From Riptortus pedestris (Eukaryota; Arthropoda; Insecta; Hemiptera; Alydidae), in contig JADPXZ010000013.1 in assembly GCA_019009955.1 (NCBI GenBank), positions 1 through 64,000 of the forward strand: a stretch of DNA of 64,000 nt, written 5' to 3'. Positions 9,255-20,800 of the stretch are shown here, in pieces; the stretch's first letter is position 1; every line of letters begins with the position of its first letter. A program made the position numbers and the translations under genes. The notes below the pieces were generated by a model, which was not told the origin of the DNA, searched no databases, and worked only from the letters and a program-made list of their open reading frames with translations.

Positions 9255-9742
9255 CTTTTATTAAAATACGCCATAACTGTACACTCATTGCCTTGGTTCT
9301 CCACGACATGACGCGCGATTTATTGAAAATCGAGAAAGAAAAAAAAAAGAAAAAAAAATATATCGCTGTTCGTTGATGAATGCGTATTTATTGAAGCTTT
9401 TCATGACAGAACTACGTGTGGAAAAGTCGCTTTGTTTACGCAGCCCATGCGTCAACTGTCGTTTTACTCAGATTTATTTAAAGTTTTGAATTGCCATTCA
9501 AACCATGGCGGACACCGAGAAGCCCCTGGGCTAACACTAGCGCTACCTATCAAGCTACCTCTCTACTCTCTCTAAACCTCTCTGCCCCGACTCCTTTTTA
9601 TTTTGAATCCTATAAATTTCCGGTCGACTGGCGTTTAATTTCTCATTTAAATTACCTCACTCGTGACTTCGAGAAGTCACATGTAGTCAATTTTCCGAAG
9701 TATAGGAGTGTTTACCGCAATTGCAATGGGCAAATAGTTACA
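9255..9742. other. U3-U1 spacer
   Basis: Low-complexity and A/T-rich stretches, no convincing gene; a short open frame around 9491-9757 overlaps the U1 promoter and is not credible. The last about 170 bp before U1 (from 9635) is conserved at 44092-44262, so that part is U1 5' flank. The block AGTTTACGCAGCCC-like (about 9436-9450) recurs near 60530. Confidence 0.5.
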
Positions 9743-9764
9743 AGCTCCCAGTACTAGCGGAGCA
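9743..9764 (+). promoter_or_regulatory. Putative PSE of U1 snRNA gene
   Basis: AGCTCCCAGTACTAGCGGAG starts 61 bp upstream of the U1 +1, identical in spacing to the U3 element at 8980. A third copy of the motif is at 44202. This fits the insect PSEA position. No TATA box is seen. Confidence 0.72.
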
Positions 9765-9803
9765 TGTTTGAGAGTGACTTCGCCGGGGCTTTGATCCCAA
9801 ATC

Positions 9804-9964
9804 ATACTTACCTGGCGTGGGGGTTACCGTGATCACGAAGGCGGTTCCCCCAGGGTGAGGCCCTTCCATTGCACTTCGGTTGGGTTGACCCCTGCGAATA
9901 CCCCAAATGTGGGTATCTCGGGCGCGTAATTTTTGGTAGTCGGGACTGCGTTCGCGCTGTCCCG
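9804..9964 (+). ncRNA. U1: U1 snRNA, complete, with promoter
   Basis: Starts ATACTTACCTGG, whose ACTTACCT pairs with 5' splice sites. It continues through stem-loop I (GATCACGAAGGCGGTTC), stem II (CCATTGCAC), stem III, the Sm site AATTTTTGG and the terminal hairpin GGGACTGCG..CGCTGTCCC. About 161 nt, close to 164 in vertebrates. All key elements are present and the -61 promoter motif is intact, so this is the best candidate for a working U1 gene here. A CT microsatellite follows. Confidence 0.96.
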
Positions 9965-9979
9965 TATTAATTCAATTAA

Positions 9980-9981
<2 letters not shown>

Positions 9982-10039
<58 letters not shown>
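9982..10039 (+). repeat. (CT)n microsatellite after U1
   Basis: About 29 CT units directly downstream of U1. The second U1 copy has a shorter CT tract at the same relative place (34454-34482), so the repeat belongs to the U1 3' flank. Confidence 0.95.
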
Positions 10040-10042
<3 letters not shown>

Positions 10043-10062
10043 TCATTATTTCTGCAATTAAA

Positions 10063-10115
10063 GGGTAGACGACGTCTTGAGAGCAGACATCAAAAGAGCA
10101 TTGGGCGTCCCACAA
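10063..10115 (+). mobile_element. Family A fragment
   Basis: About 50 bp matching the A coding region around the VDDVLRADIKRTLGVPQ segment (compare 6565-6620). It is cut on the right by the poly(T) end of Jockey J1 and lies next to the U1 3' flank. It is a relic only. Confidence 0.75.
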
Positions 10116-10123
10116 TTTTTTTT

Positions 10124-10196
<73 letters not shown>

Positions 10197-10610
10197 CTGA
10201 GTCCCAGCGAAACCAAGAAAAACTAACAAAAAATAAATTAAAAGGAAAAAGATAGACGGCAGGTGTAGGTAACACCTAGGCTATGCCGTGAGCCCCCTTG
10301 TGCTATACCAAGGGTATCATTATAAGGGGTGGTTGTGAAATGAATGGGTTTAAATCTTGAGATAGTTGAAGTGGGTAGGGTAGCTGGTTACCCTCTGGAT
10401 TGATGAAGGAGATGAAAGAAGAAGAAAGATCAAAGAGATAGTACAAGAGAAGGTGAGAAAACGAAGGAAAAGGGTGTCAGTCCGTGACTGACGATTATAT
10501 CATTTATTTCATTTTTAATTTCATTTTTTCCATTGTTGATTTCTTTTCATTGTTGTTATTGTTGAGGTGTGAGGGGATTTAGGAAGGGTGGATGGTAGGG
10601 GTGATAGGGC

Positions 10611-13272
10611 CTAGACTGTGACATCAATTAGCGGGACACCTCGGCCACGGGTGCCCTGCCAGTTCTCAGGTAGTGGAGGTGGGGTGAGGGAGGAAAATAA
10701 AGGATTTGGAAGGTACTGCAGTGAGTCAAAGAACTTGACGTGCCTCTTCTTGATGGTATCGGCGATGGTGTCTAGCTCCAGGGCCTCTCTTATTTCAGGG
10801 TGTTTTTTCTTCGCCAGCGACGTGTGCCTGACAATCTTCCGGACGATGCCGTTCTGGAAGGATTGTAGGTTCTGGAGGGAGGTTTTGGTAAGATACCGGA
10901 GGAGTGGGGAACCGTAGAGGAGTGCGGGTTGCAATACTCCTCTGTATATGAGTAATTTTAGCCTGAGGCTGAGGACGGGGGAGATGAGGAGGTGGCGAAG
11001 TGAGGTGAACCTCATTCGTGTAGCTCGGAGTTTACGGGCAATATGTGTGGAGAATCTGAGGTGGCGGCTGACATGAATTCCTAGGTAGGTTATGGTGCTT
11101 GCCACGGGGATGGTTGCGCCGTCGAGGAGAAAGGATTTGGGGAGTCTGCCCCGCCTTGATTTTTTAGAGAAGGAAAATATCAAACCGTCTGTCTTAGAGG
11201 GGTTGACATGGATGTTGATGTCTCTGAGACGGTTTGATATTTCCTGACATGCCGTGGACGCCAGGGTGAGGGCACGGGTGGGGTTCATAGACGTGCTACG
11301 AATGGCCAGATCATCTGCATAGGCGGTGATTTCCGTATGGAGATGATACCTATGACTCACGATCTCGGCTGTGTAAATGGAGAATAGGTAAGGGGCTAAT
11401 ACGGAGCCCTGAGGGACTCCGCAGGGTAGAGGATGGGAACGAGACAGGCTTTCACCTACTCGGGTTTGAAAGGATCTACAGGAGAGGTAAGAGGAGATGA
11501 TAGAGTACAGCTGCTCGGGGCAGTCGTACTGGTGGAGTTTGGAGAGGAGGATGCCGTGATCAACTGAGTCAAAGGCCTTCGTGCAGTCTATGGAGATTAG
11601 GGCTGTAGCATGATTACGTCGAAGGGCAGCAGTGGCTTTGGATTGTAGGCGGGCAAGGGGGTGGAGAGTGCACAGGCCGGGGCGGAAACCTGTTTGCTCT
11701 GGGGGGACTATGTTTTCCTTCTCACAGAAATCTGTAAGGTAGCCGAGAATCACCTTCTCCAGTACCTTAGAGATGTGTGAGAGAAGGGAGATGGGTCTAT
11801 AATGTTCGGGGAGGGAGCCGTTTTTTAGAGGGTTTCAGCAGGGGGACGACTGCCGCGTGCTTCCACTGGGATGGGAAATATCTAAGACGGATACAGGAGT
11901 TTAGGAGGTGGGTGAGGTAAGCTGAGGACTTGCGTGGTAACTGGCGCAGTAATACATATTGTATACCGTCCAGACCAGGGGCTTTACCGCCCTTGGTGCG
12001 TCGGAGTATGGCAGTGAGCTTCTTCGGTGAGACAAACATGAAATTTCTTTCACGGTCCATCGAAGGAGCCTCTACGTTTGTTGTGGCCCGAGACCGTGAG
12101 TCTGCCGCCATATAGGTCGCCAGCTCATCAGCCTGGTCCTGGGGGCCCATCAAATGTCTGTCAGCCTGCAAGAGAACAGTTCGCCTTTTGGTGACCCTGG
12201 TCTTTACAAGCTTCCAGAATTTGCGGTGATCCCCATGGGTTAGACGTAGGGTTTCATGCCATACTGACGTTTTCCACTGCCTCATGAGGGAGCGGACTTG
12301 GGTAGTGAGGGAATTAAGGATGGGTTTCAGCGCTTGGTTCCTAGTTCTGAACCAAGTATTTTTGATAGTGTTGCGCTGGCGGATGAGGGCAAGGATGTGT
12401 GGTGGGGGGACTTTTAGGGAGGGTGGTTTAGGAGCAAATTTGGGAATGGACTTATCCGCGGCCTGGATGATGATATCAGAAAACTCCTGAATGCAGTAGT
12501 CGAGGTGGGAGGTGTCAGCTATATGCGCGAACACTGGTGTGGACTCATACATGAGCGACTTGAACAGTTTCCAGTCCGCCTCGTGGTATGAGTAGTTGGT
12601 CTTTTTGGGCGCAGGAGGGCGACCGAGCAGCTCATAAAGAACTGGCCGGTGGTCCGACGTGATGAAGTCCAGAGCGGTACACTTCGTCACGACGTGGGGG
12701 ATTCGGGTAAGCAATAGGTCAATAGTTGACACTCTAGTGGGGGTGGCTCTATATGTGTGGGCGTTAGGGTGCACGACTGTGAAGGCTGTCCTCGTTATAG
12801 CCGTGCCGGAGTGGGTGGCATGAGCGTTATTCCAGGATTGATGTCTGGCATTCATGTCCCCTATGAGTAAATGATTCCTGCTAGCTTGTGCTATTCTAAG
12901 CAGGCGTTGGAAATCTCTTATCAGACCAGTGGGCCGTCGGTAAAGGCCGGTGACGGGATAGGTTACATTACCTAGCTTAACCAGTAGCGAGACAAGGTGA
13001 TATTTTTTAGCAATAGGTTCTATGACGGGATCAATCCTTTTATAAGGTGTCCCGTATTTAATGAGGATTGCTACTCCCCCATTTCTATCATTGATGACGT
13101 CGTCTCGCACTGAGCTATAGCCGGTGATGTAAAAACTATCCCAGGGTTTGAGGTGTGTGTCGCACAACACCACAATCGTTGGGTGATGCAAAGACAAAAG
13201 AGCTTCAAGCTCGGACTTGTGAAGAAGAGCTCCATTAATGTTGAAATTTAAAATGGAGTAGGGCTGGATCAT
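10611..13272 (-). CDS. LINE ORF2: APE endonuclease and reverse transcriptase, one frameshift
   Basis: Starts MIQPYSILNFNING at 13272; its ATG overlaps the ORF1 stop as ATGA. The N-terminal part is an APE-type endonuclease, with LIGDMNARHQ and the catalytic SDHRPV block. RT follows, with GKAPGLDGIQ, motif A FDSVDH, the GVPQGSVL block and YADD. The C-terminal part continues to the stop at 10611. A run of six T (about 11819-11825 on the plus strand) carries one extra base relative to the expected frame, splitting the protein at about residue 490. A one-base slip in a homopolymer could be a recent mutation or a sequencing error. The APE nicks target DNA and the RT copies the LINE RNA. Confidence 0.88.
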
Positions 13273-14840
13273 TTTTGGACAAAAGCAGTCAGGAGTTCCA
13301 TGAGTCTGGTGACCATGTTCATGACCTTGTCAAACATATTTTTTATATCTATCATCCAGGACGGGGGGGTGCTCGGGTCGGGTGTGTGGTGTGGGGGGTA
13401 GGAGGGTTGTGGAGCAGCGGCGTGGTAGGTAGCTGAAGGCTGTGGGTGATGGTTGGGCGGGGGGTTTGTGTGCCGGGGCTGGGCGGGTTGTTGCCTGGCT
13501 GTCCAAGCATTGGTGGTCGGTGGGGGCGCAGGTATAAATTGGGGTTGGGTGGCTCGGGCCTTTCGTTGTTCGATCCTTTGTAGTAGCCCCTGCCTATAGG
13601 GACACTCTCTGAAAGAGGCTGGGTGGGCTCCCTCGCAGTTGGCGCACAGTAGGTTATTCACTTCCCTGTCGCAGAATTCGACGGCATGCTCGCCTGCACA
13701 TCTCACGCATCTAGGGGGGAGGTGACAATACCTTTTGGTGTGTCCATGTCTTTGACAGGCATGGCACTGGGGAATTGTTTTAGAGGGGTTATAGACTTTG
13801 GTTTTGACTATTATGTGATCAATGGCCGTGAGATTATTTATATGTTTGGTGGGGTCATACTGGGGGGAGAAAGTAGCAAGAACTGGCTCGATGTCTGTTT
13901 TCCGACCTGCCTCGTCACTGCGGGTGAGTCGGCGTACGTCTAGGAGATCTTTGTGGGACAGGGCTTCCTTGATGCTGTCGATTGGGTGAAATAGGTCTAG
14001 GCCTAAGATTAAATATTTTTTGTTGCGGGGTGTGCCACGCGGGGCAAAGGTATAAAAGTGCACCCTGCTTTCAGGGCGCCCGAGTATCTCCAGGATTTCT
14101 GAATAGGCAGGGGCATTGGGGGCTTGGACTCGTATTTCAGTAGGGGTGCTCCTAATTGTGAACTGATGTTTTGTGAGGGAACGGAGGTGAAGGGCAAATG
14201 TGGAGGGGTCATGTTCCGCGCGGGGTATTATAATCGGTGGGGGGAGGGTGTTGGTGGCGAGAGGTTTTTTCTGGGTGTGTTGGAGGGGGGAGAAAGAATT
14301 TTTGGTTGTGACAGGGGGAGGGTTGGAGCTGGTAGGGGGGGATGAACGCCTGGCCCTGCTCTTAGGGACATCTATGAAGCCTTCCTCGTCGGGTAGGGCT
14401 CTCTTTCGGGGGAAGGCGGTAGGGACAACTGGGTTGTCGTTCACGCCCTCCGCCGGAGGAGGTCCCTGGTGCTCTGAGATGTCCATACGGGCAGGGGAGG
14501 GTGGCTCAGTGTAGGGGCTGGAGGCATGAGAGAGACCTGAGCCGCTGAGGATGAGGCGTCTAATTTCCTCATCCGTCATTGGTTGTGTATTGAGGCCTTC
14601 AAGTACGGCTCTAACCTGCGGGTCAATAGTGATGGGTGATGCACAGTTGGGGAGGGTGTCAGCTAGCCCCGTAGTGGGGAGAAGGTTGTCCATAGTGGGA
14701 TGGCCCTGTGAAGGGCCGTTGAAAGGTACGGTGGAGGTCAGGACGGGGTATGGCACAATGGGGCTCACGGTGCTCACCTTCACCGGAGTTTGGCCTGAAG
14801 GGCCCGAGGTCTTCCGCCCAAATCCAATTACCTCCCCCAC
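13269..14840 (-). CDS. LINE ORF1: Gag-like RNA-binding protein
   Basis: 523 aa, intact. A Pro/Ser-rich N-terminal third is followed by a Jockey-type Gag domain (about 225-350), then three CCHC knuckles at about 355-410 (CHACQRHGHTKRYC; CVRCAGEHAVEFC; CANCEGAHPASFREC), and a Pro/His-rich tail. The stop overlaps the ORF2 start (ATGA), which suggests termination-reinitiation. Jockey-type ORF1 proteins bind element RNA in RNP particles. The ATG at 14840 is the first good start; an upstream leader of about 400 bp has no long frame. Confidence 0.88.
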   Translation of the reverse strand: MGEVIGFGRKTSGPSGQTPVKVSTVSPIVPYPVLTSTVPFNGPSQGHPTMDNLLPTTGLADTLPNCASPITIDPQVRAVLEGLNTQPMTDEEIRRLILSGSGLSHASSPYTEPPSPARMDISEHQGPPPAEGVNDNPVVPTAFPRKRALPDEEGFIDVPKSRARRSSPPTSSNPPPVTTKNSFSPLQHTQKKPLATNTLPPPIIIPRAEHDPSTFALHLRSLTKHQFTIRSTPTEIRVQAPNAPAYSEILEILGRPESRVHFYTFAPRGTPRNKKYLILGLDLFHPIDSIKEALSHKDLLDVRRLTRSDEAGRKTDIEPVLATFSPQYDPTKHINNLTAIDHIIVKTKVYNPSKTIPQCHACQRHGHTKRYCHLPPRCVRCAGEHAVEFCDREVNNLLCANCEGAHPASFRECPYRQGLLQRIEQRKARATQPQFIPAPPPTTNAWTARQQPAQPRHTNPPPNHHPQPSATYHAAAPQPSYPPHHTPDPSTPPSWMIDIKNMFDKVMNMVTRLMELLTAFVQK

Positions 14841-15245
14841 CCGGGTGGGGCGCCTTGGAAACGGACGGGTTATGCAGAGGTTTCGCTGGAACTCTCTTCA
14901 ACACCCTTCTTCTTCTTAAAAAGATGTTCTGCGAAGCTCCAGACGGTCTGCGGTGGTCCTCCTGTGTCCTGGGTTGTCCTCTTCTTAGTTTAGGGCCTGA
15001 GCCGATCTTCGTCCTTCCCAAAAATATGGGAAGGCACTGGTGAAGTGGTCCCTTGGTCCTGGGGCTGTCCAAATTTGGCTATAGAGCCTTGCTGTGAGAC
15101 GGTCTTCGGAGACCGGGGATCCAGTATCCTGGGTGTAAGTGCAAGCCGTGCACTACGTTGAGCACAACGTACCAAGTACGACTGCTCGATATAGCTTGTA
15201 GTGCACAAGAGCTGAAGTTCCAGTTTCCAAGTGTGAGGCTTCCAC

Positions 15246-17850
15246 GTCGTGCACCCTAACGCCCACTCTTATAGAACTAAAGATAAACGGTCCTGTGTTG
15301 ACCTTCTACTTACTAGGACCCCACACATAGTGACAAAATGTGCCGTATCGGACTTTGTCACAAGCGACCATCTACCAGTACTTTACGTGCTGAGAGGTCG
15401 TCCTCCCCCAGCCCCCACCCCAACCGCCTACTCGTTTCACGAAGCTGACTGGAAACGTTACAAGTCGCTCATGTACGAGTACACACCGGTGTTCACGAAC
15501 ATCAGTGACACCCAAACCCTAGACGAGAGTCTAAATGAGTTCACAAGGTTAATTATAGAGGCGGCGGACGCCGCAATCCCTAAATTTCACCGCCAGCCAC
15601 CACATCTCAAAACTCCCCCTGCACACATACTAGCCATCATAAAACAAAGAAACACTATCAAAAACACTTTACACAGAACAGGCAACGTATCTCTACGCCC
15701 TGCTCTAAACGCACACACAACACAAATACGATCACTCATGAGGCAGTGGAAGACGTCCCTTTGGCACGAAACCCTCCGACTCACACACGGCGATCATCGC
15801 AAACTGTGGAAGCTGGTCAAGAGCAGAACCACCAAGCGTGGATCTGTTCTTATCCAGTCTGACCAGGGCGTGATGAGACCCGAGGACCAGGCCGAGGTGC
15901 TGGCGGCTCATATGTCGGCAGACTCTCGGGCCAGGACCCGTGACAACGGAGAGGCGCCTAGGATGGAGCATGGAAGAAATTTCATGTTCTCCTCCCCTAA
16001 GCAGCTCAGTGCCATACTCAGACGCACCAAGGGAGGTAAATCCCCTGGTCTGGACAGGGTACAGTATGTACTCCTGCGCCAGCTTCCACGAAAGGCCATG
16101 GCCTACCTCACACACTTACTCAACACATGCCTTCGGCTCAGGCACTTTACCACACAGTGGAAGCTTGCCATAGTGGTTCCCCTTCTCAAGCCCCGTAAAA
16201 CGGGCAACACCCCTGACCACTATCACCCGATAAGCCTTCTCTCACACATCTCCAAGCTCCGGGTTCCGCACACGCCTTTGCACTCTACACCCCCAAGCTA
16301 CACAAAGCATTCGCCGTAATGAGGCGAACCTAATTTCCTCTTTCCTTAAAGACCGTACCCTCCAAGTGAGGGTCGGTCAAAGCCTCTCTTCCACACATGA
16401 GGCGACCGCCATGATATCCATCGACTGCACGAAGGCGTTTGATTCTGTCGACCACCACACCCTCCTGACCACCCTCCACTCCAAGGGCTGCCCCGAGCAG
16501 CTCTATAACCTAATTTCCTCCTTCCTTAAAGACCGTACCCTCCAAGGGTCGGTCAAAGCCTCTCTTCCACACACCCCCTACCCACTGGGGTCCCTCAGGG
16601 CTCCGTCCTATCTCCCACCCTCTTTTCCATATACACGGCGGATGTGGTCGGTCGACATTACAACAACAGAACCACGGTTCTTGCCTATGCAGACGACGGG
16701 GCTATCATGAGCAGGTCCATCAATCCCAAGCGTGCCCTATCCCTCGCCGAACACACTTGCCAGGACATCGCGAACAGACTCAAACAACTCAACATAGACG
16801 TAAACCCCACAAAGACGGACGCACTAATCTTCTCTTACAGCACAGGCAAAAAGACACTAACGAAATACTTCACACTAAACAATACTAACATCAAGACTTC
16901 CGGCACCATATGCTACCTTGGCATAAGACTTGACAGACACCTAACTTTTACAACACACATCTCACGGAAAATACGAGCTTTGCGGTTCAAGTTCCGATCA
17001 CTTCATCACCTTCTTCTATCGCCTAACCTGAGTTTAAATCTCAAGTTACTTATACTTAAGGGGGTCATACAACCCGCACTTCTGTACGGGGCCCCCTTAT
17101 TCAGATACATGTATAAGTCTCAGCTCCAAAACTACAATCTTTTCAGAACGGGCTTGTCCGCAAAATCGTATATCACACCTCACTCTAGAGACAGAAAACA
17201 GAACACATACACAACGTACTTAACCTAGAACCCATAGAACACACCATAGCCAAACGACACATCAAATTCCTTGATTCACTCCGACAGACAGACAACCCCC
17301 TGTACAATGACTTACCCCCCCCCCCCACCATAATACAGGGCCGCATAGCACAACGCCTCCAATTGTACATATTGTAAATAGAATATCACATTAATTTTTT
17401 CTATAGTTATAGCAATACTGTTAATTTAGGTTAGTTTAGGATTACGCCCCCCGCCGGATGTCCCTTTGGTGAAGCGAGTGCCCCCCTCCCTTATGTAGTA
17501 TTTAGCTTAGTTTTAGTATTTAGATTAGGATTAGTCGATAAGAAGTATATATACATATATATATTTTGCGATGTTGCCTTTCCTTTCTGCTCCTACTATC
17601 CTCCTTTTCCTCTTCTTTCCTTTTCCCCTATCCCACAATCCGGCTGATGCCCTCCTGCCATCAGTCAAAGTACAAACCTAATAAATGACCACCAGAAAGT
17701 TTTACCCTCCCCCCTTCAAATGGAACTAAGGTTCAGAAAAAGGGCCCTATCTTCCCTACCACAACAGGTAGTCATTAGGCTACAGGACTCTCCACAATCT
17801 TCATTATAGCGTGGTATTAGTTAGAAAAAAAAAAAAAAAAAAAAAAAAAA
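15246..17850 (+). mobile_element. Jockey-clade LINE, copy J2, 5'-truncated and decayed
   Basis: Starts abruptly inside the APE domain (counterpart of about 12783 in J1) and ends in poly(A) (about 17824-17850). The protein is roughly 70% similar to J1, so it is a different subfamily. The 3' UTR spans about 17380-17820. U2-like DNA starts immediately after the poly(A). Confidence 0.87.
15249..17370 (+). pseudogene. LINE ORF2 remnant (APE C-terminus, RT)
   Basis: The first frame (15249-16319) encodes the endonuclease C-terminal part (SDFVTSDHLPVLY) and the RT fingers (GGKSPGLDRVQ). It then breaks at about 16240-16330. The next frames carry motif A (FDSVDHHTLL, 16366-16710) and YADD (LAYADDGAIM, 16644-17228). 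A roughly 70-bp segment is duplicated (16327-16397 and 16506-16576), adding to the frame damage. It cannot encode a working enzyme. Confidence 0.85.
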
Positions 17851-17860
17851 ATTTATTTGC

Positions 17861-17895
17861 ATCGGTTGTCGGCCTATTGGCAAAGATCAAAGTAT
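17861..17895 (+). ncRNA. U2 snRNA 5' fragment, decayed
   Basis: ATCGGTTGTCGGCCTATTGG, then CAAAGATCAAAGTATAG, matches U2 nt 1-36 with several changes. It stops within the GUAGUA branch-point recognition site, where family A sequence starts. Preceded by ATTTATTTGC, similar to the U2 flank before 2811. Confidence 0.75.
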
Positions 17896-20800
17896 AGCTG
17901 TTGCACTAGTCATTGATAGTTTTGATCAAAATATATATATTGGCTGTGATTATTGCTACTTTCACCCGAGGTATAGCAGAGCAAGCCGTGGAGCCGGCTC
18001 CCAAGGGAATTGCTATCGTACCCGGGCCTGTGATACTAGGCTAAGTTTTCGTGCGCGTGTGTGTGTGTATGCCAGGAGTGTTCGGTTTTTTAGTGACTAT
18101 GTGACCCCTCATTGAACTCGGACTGTGATCTAGTTTTTAGTAAACCCTGGCAGTGACAATTTTAGACACTATTTTAATGGCTATCATCTGGTTTTAAATA
18201 TTTGAAGAGAGACCGAGAGTTTTTATTATCTGTGATATTAGTATTAGATAGCCATGTTTTTAGCCTAGTTAGTAAGTTTAATCCTTTCCTTTAACAGCCA
18301 ACAGTTTTAGAATAGTTGATAAGGTCTTAATCCCTTGTTTTAACTAGTGCGCTCGCCCGGCTTAGTATCGCCTGTAGGCGATTCGCGATCGGTCTCCTCG
18401 CGGCCCCGACGCGTATTCAAGCGCTCCAGCGTTCCAGCAGGCTCCAGCTGCTCCAGGAGTTCCAGTGGTGGACAGGAGGCCCCGTAAGTTCATTTTTTAT
18501 ATATATAGCCCCGCACAGAGGGCCTGTAGGGGGGAAATACAAATTTAAAATGGAATTTAATTTATAAAAATGAACAATTGTTTTAGACTGGAGGGGGATG
18601 TTGTGCTGGCAGCTCACCCCCTCCCCGTACCCCCTGCCGGGAGCGGTTCACTTCAGCACGGGGCCTTCATAACCATAAAATGACGACCCACGTCATCATG
18701 CCGCGCCGAAGAGAAGCAGCCGCCAACCTGCCGATTCCCGATACCTGGCGCGTTCGACGGCTTGTCCAGCAGCAATTAAGGCCCAGAACACGTTCCCAAT
18801 CGAGGTCCCCAAGCCAAGGACGGGGATTGGGACCCCAGAATGTTGAGCGGAGTGAGAGTAGCAGAGGAAGCGGTCGTTACAACGCCATTTACTCCTGAAG
18901 AAGTGAAGGACCGCCTCCGAAGGTTTGAGAACTCCGCTCCAGGGGAGGACGAAATCGACTATAGGATCTGGAGGCGGGTTGACCCGGAAGGTAAAGTGTT
19001 ATGTCATGTATATAATATCTGTTTGAAGCATAGACGGGTCCCCGCCTCCTGGAAGAAATCCAGGACTATATTCCTCCCCAAGGTCCCTTCTCCAGAGTCG
19101 ATATCCGACTAAAGACCCATCGCCCTGTCCAGGACACTTTATAAGATATATGCAGGCCTACTGGCCGAAAAATTTACGTCCTGGTGCAGGATGCATGAGG
19201 TGTTGTCCCCCAACCAGAAGGGCTTTACGGCCCATGATGGAGTTTTCGAGCACAACTATGTGCTCCAGAAAAGAATGGCGGCTGCTAGGAAGCAAAGAAA
19301 GGACCTCTGCGTCGCGTGGCTGGACATTTCGGACGCGTTTGGGACTGTCCCCCACGCAGCCATCACCGGAGCTCTGGCCCAGAGGGGAGCAGGAGAACCA
19401 CTGGTGGAGATGGTAAGAGACCTCTACACTAATTCCTCCACCAGTGTCAGCAGACCCTCTGGCAAGTCGGGCAGCCTATACCCAAGAAGAGGCATTAAGC
19501 AGGGCTGCCCGATGAGCGGATTACTGTTTATAATAGCTATAAAACATATAGTCGAAGCGCTGGACTCTGGTGATGAGCATACCGTTCTGGCCTACGCAGA
19601 TGACATCGTCCTCCTAGCGGACACCCCCGAGGAGCTACAAAGGAGACTCGACGAGGCAAGAAGACAGCTGCTGAAGATGGGCATGCGCCTCAACTCGGCC
19701 AAGTGTAAGACACTACATTTGTCTGGTCAAACGCCGGTTGGGGTGCGTGGGACTCACTTCACACTCGGGGGGACTCAGCTCCGGGACTTAAAGGAGGGCG
19801 AGACGCAGAGGTTCCTTGGACAACCGGTTGGCTTCCGCGCGGTACCTCCCCAGGCGGACATCGAGAAGGTGGTGAAGACGGCCAAGACGATCCTCAGCTC
19901 CAAACTCGCGCCCTGGCAGCGGCTGGACGCCCTTAAGACGTTCGTCTACCCCGCCCTAAATTTCGCCATGAGAAATGGCCATTATTTGAAGAAGGATTGG
20001 GCGCGGGTAGATGACGTCCTTAGAGCAGACATAAAGAAGGCACTGGGCGTCCCTCAAGAAGCCGCAAATGAGTATATCTACGGTGCCAGTGAGGAAGGAC
20101 TATGCGGGTTCCAGGTCGCCGCGGAGGAGAGTGATTTGGCGCTAATCGCTCCGTCGATTGGCTGTGGCTGACCTCAAGGATTCAACCCGCGCGCGCACAA
20201 AGGAGGATCACCGGCCCGATCCAGAATCCTATCTTTCTGGGCTGCTGACGGAAGGTATGCGTGAGAGGTCCAGCCAAGTGTCAGATCACTGGACACAGAA
20301 ACGCATCCAAGAGAGTGGGTGTCCAATGGTCGTTCCAGGAGGACACCCCCAAGGTAAACTTCCGCGGCGAATCTGTGACACAAGAAGAAAGGCAGAGACT
20401 AATTCGGACCCTGAGGATGAAGTTGCAACAAGAAAGGGGAGAGGCACTCAGGCAGAAACCTAGCCAAGGAAGAGTAGCCGAGTGCCTGAAGAACTCCCCT
20501 GACTCAAGCCACTACCTTCTCACCGGGGAGTACTTGTCCTTCGCAGACTGGCGGTTCGTCCACAAGGCGAGGCTACAACTTGTCCACCCTCAGCGGAGCT
20601 GCAGGCGGTGTGGATTCGCAAATGAAAGTTTAAACCACATCGTTGGCCAGTGCAATACCCACGCCGCTATTCGCCAGAAGAGACATGACTCAATAGTCAA
20701 GCGTTTGAAAGAGCTAGGAAGGACAAAGAGGACAAGTACGGGCCACTAAAGACCTCCCTGGAGTCACGATACAGGGAGGTGAAGATAGCTCCGGTCGTCG

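Larger units (their letters stand above)
10116..15245 (-). mobile_element. Jockey-clade LINE, copy J1, near full length
   Basis: Minus-strand LINE ending in a poly(A) tract (poly(T) 10116-10196 on the plus strand). It has a 3' UTR (about 10197-10610), ORF2, ORF1 and a 5' leader to about 15245. The 5' leader resembles that of J5 (44264), sharing blocks such as GGTACTTGG/TTGTGCTCA. Only one frameshift is seen in ORF2. Its 5' end meets, head to head, the truncated 5' end of a related LINE (J2) on the opposite strand. Confidence 0.88.

Noticed and set aside
9491..9757. 88-residue frame before U1
   Set aside because: Overlaps the U1 promoter element and has no homologous features.
9972..10275. 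Lys-rich and Arg-Glu-repeat frames
   Set aside because: Translations of the poly(T) and CT microsatellite; no coding meaning.
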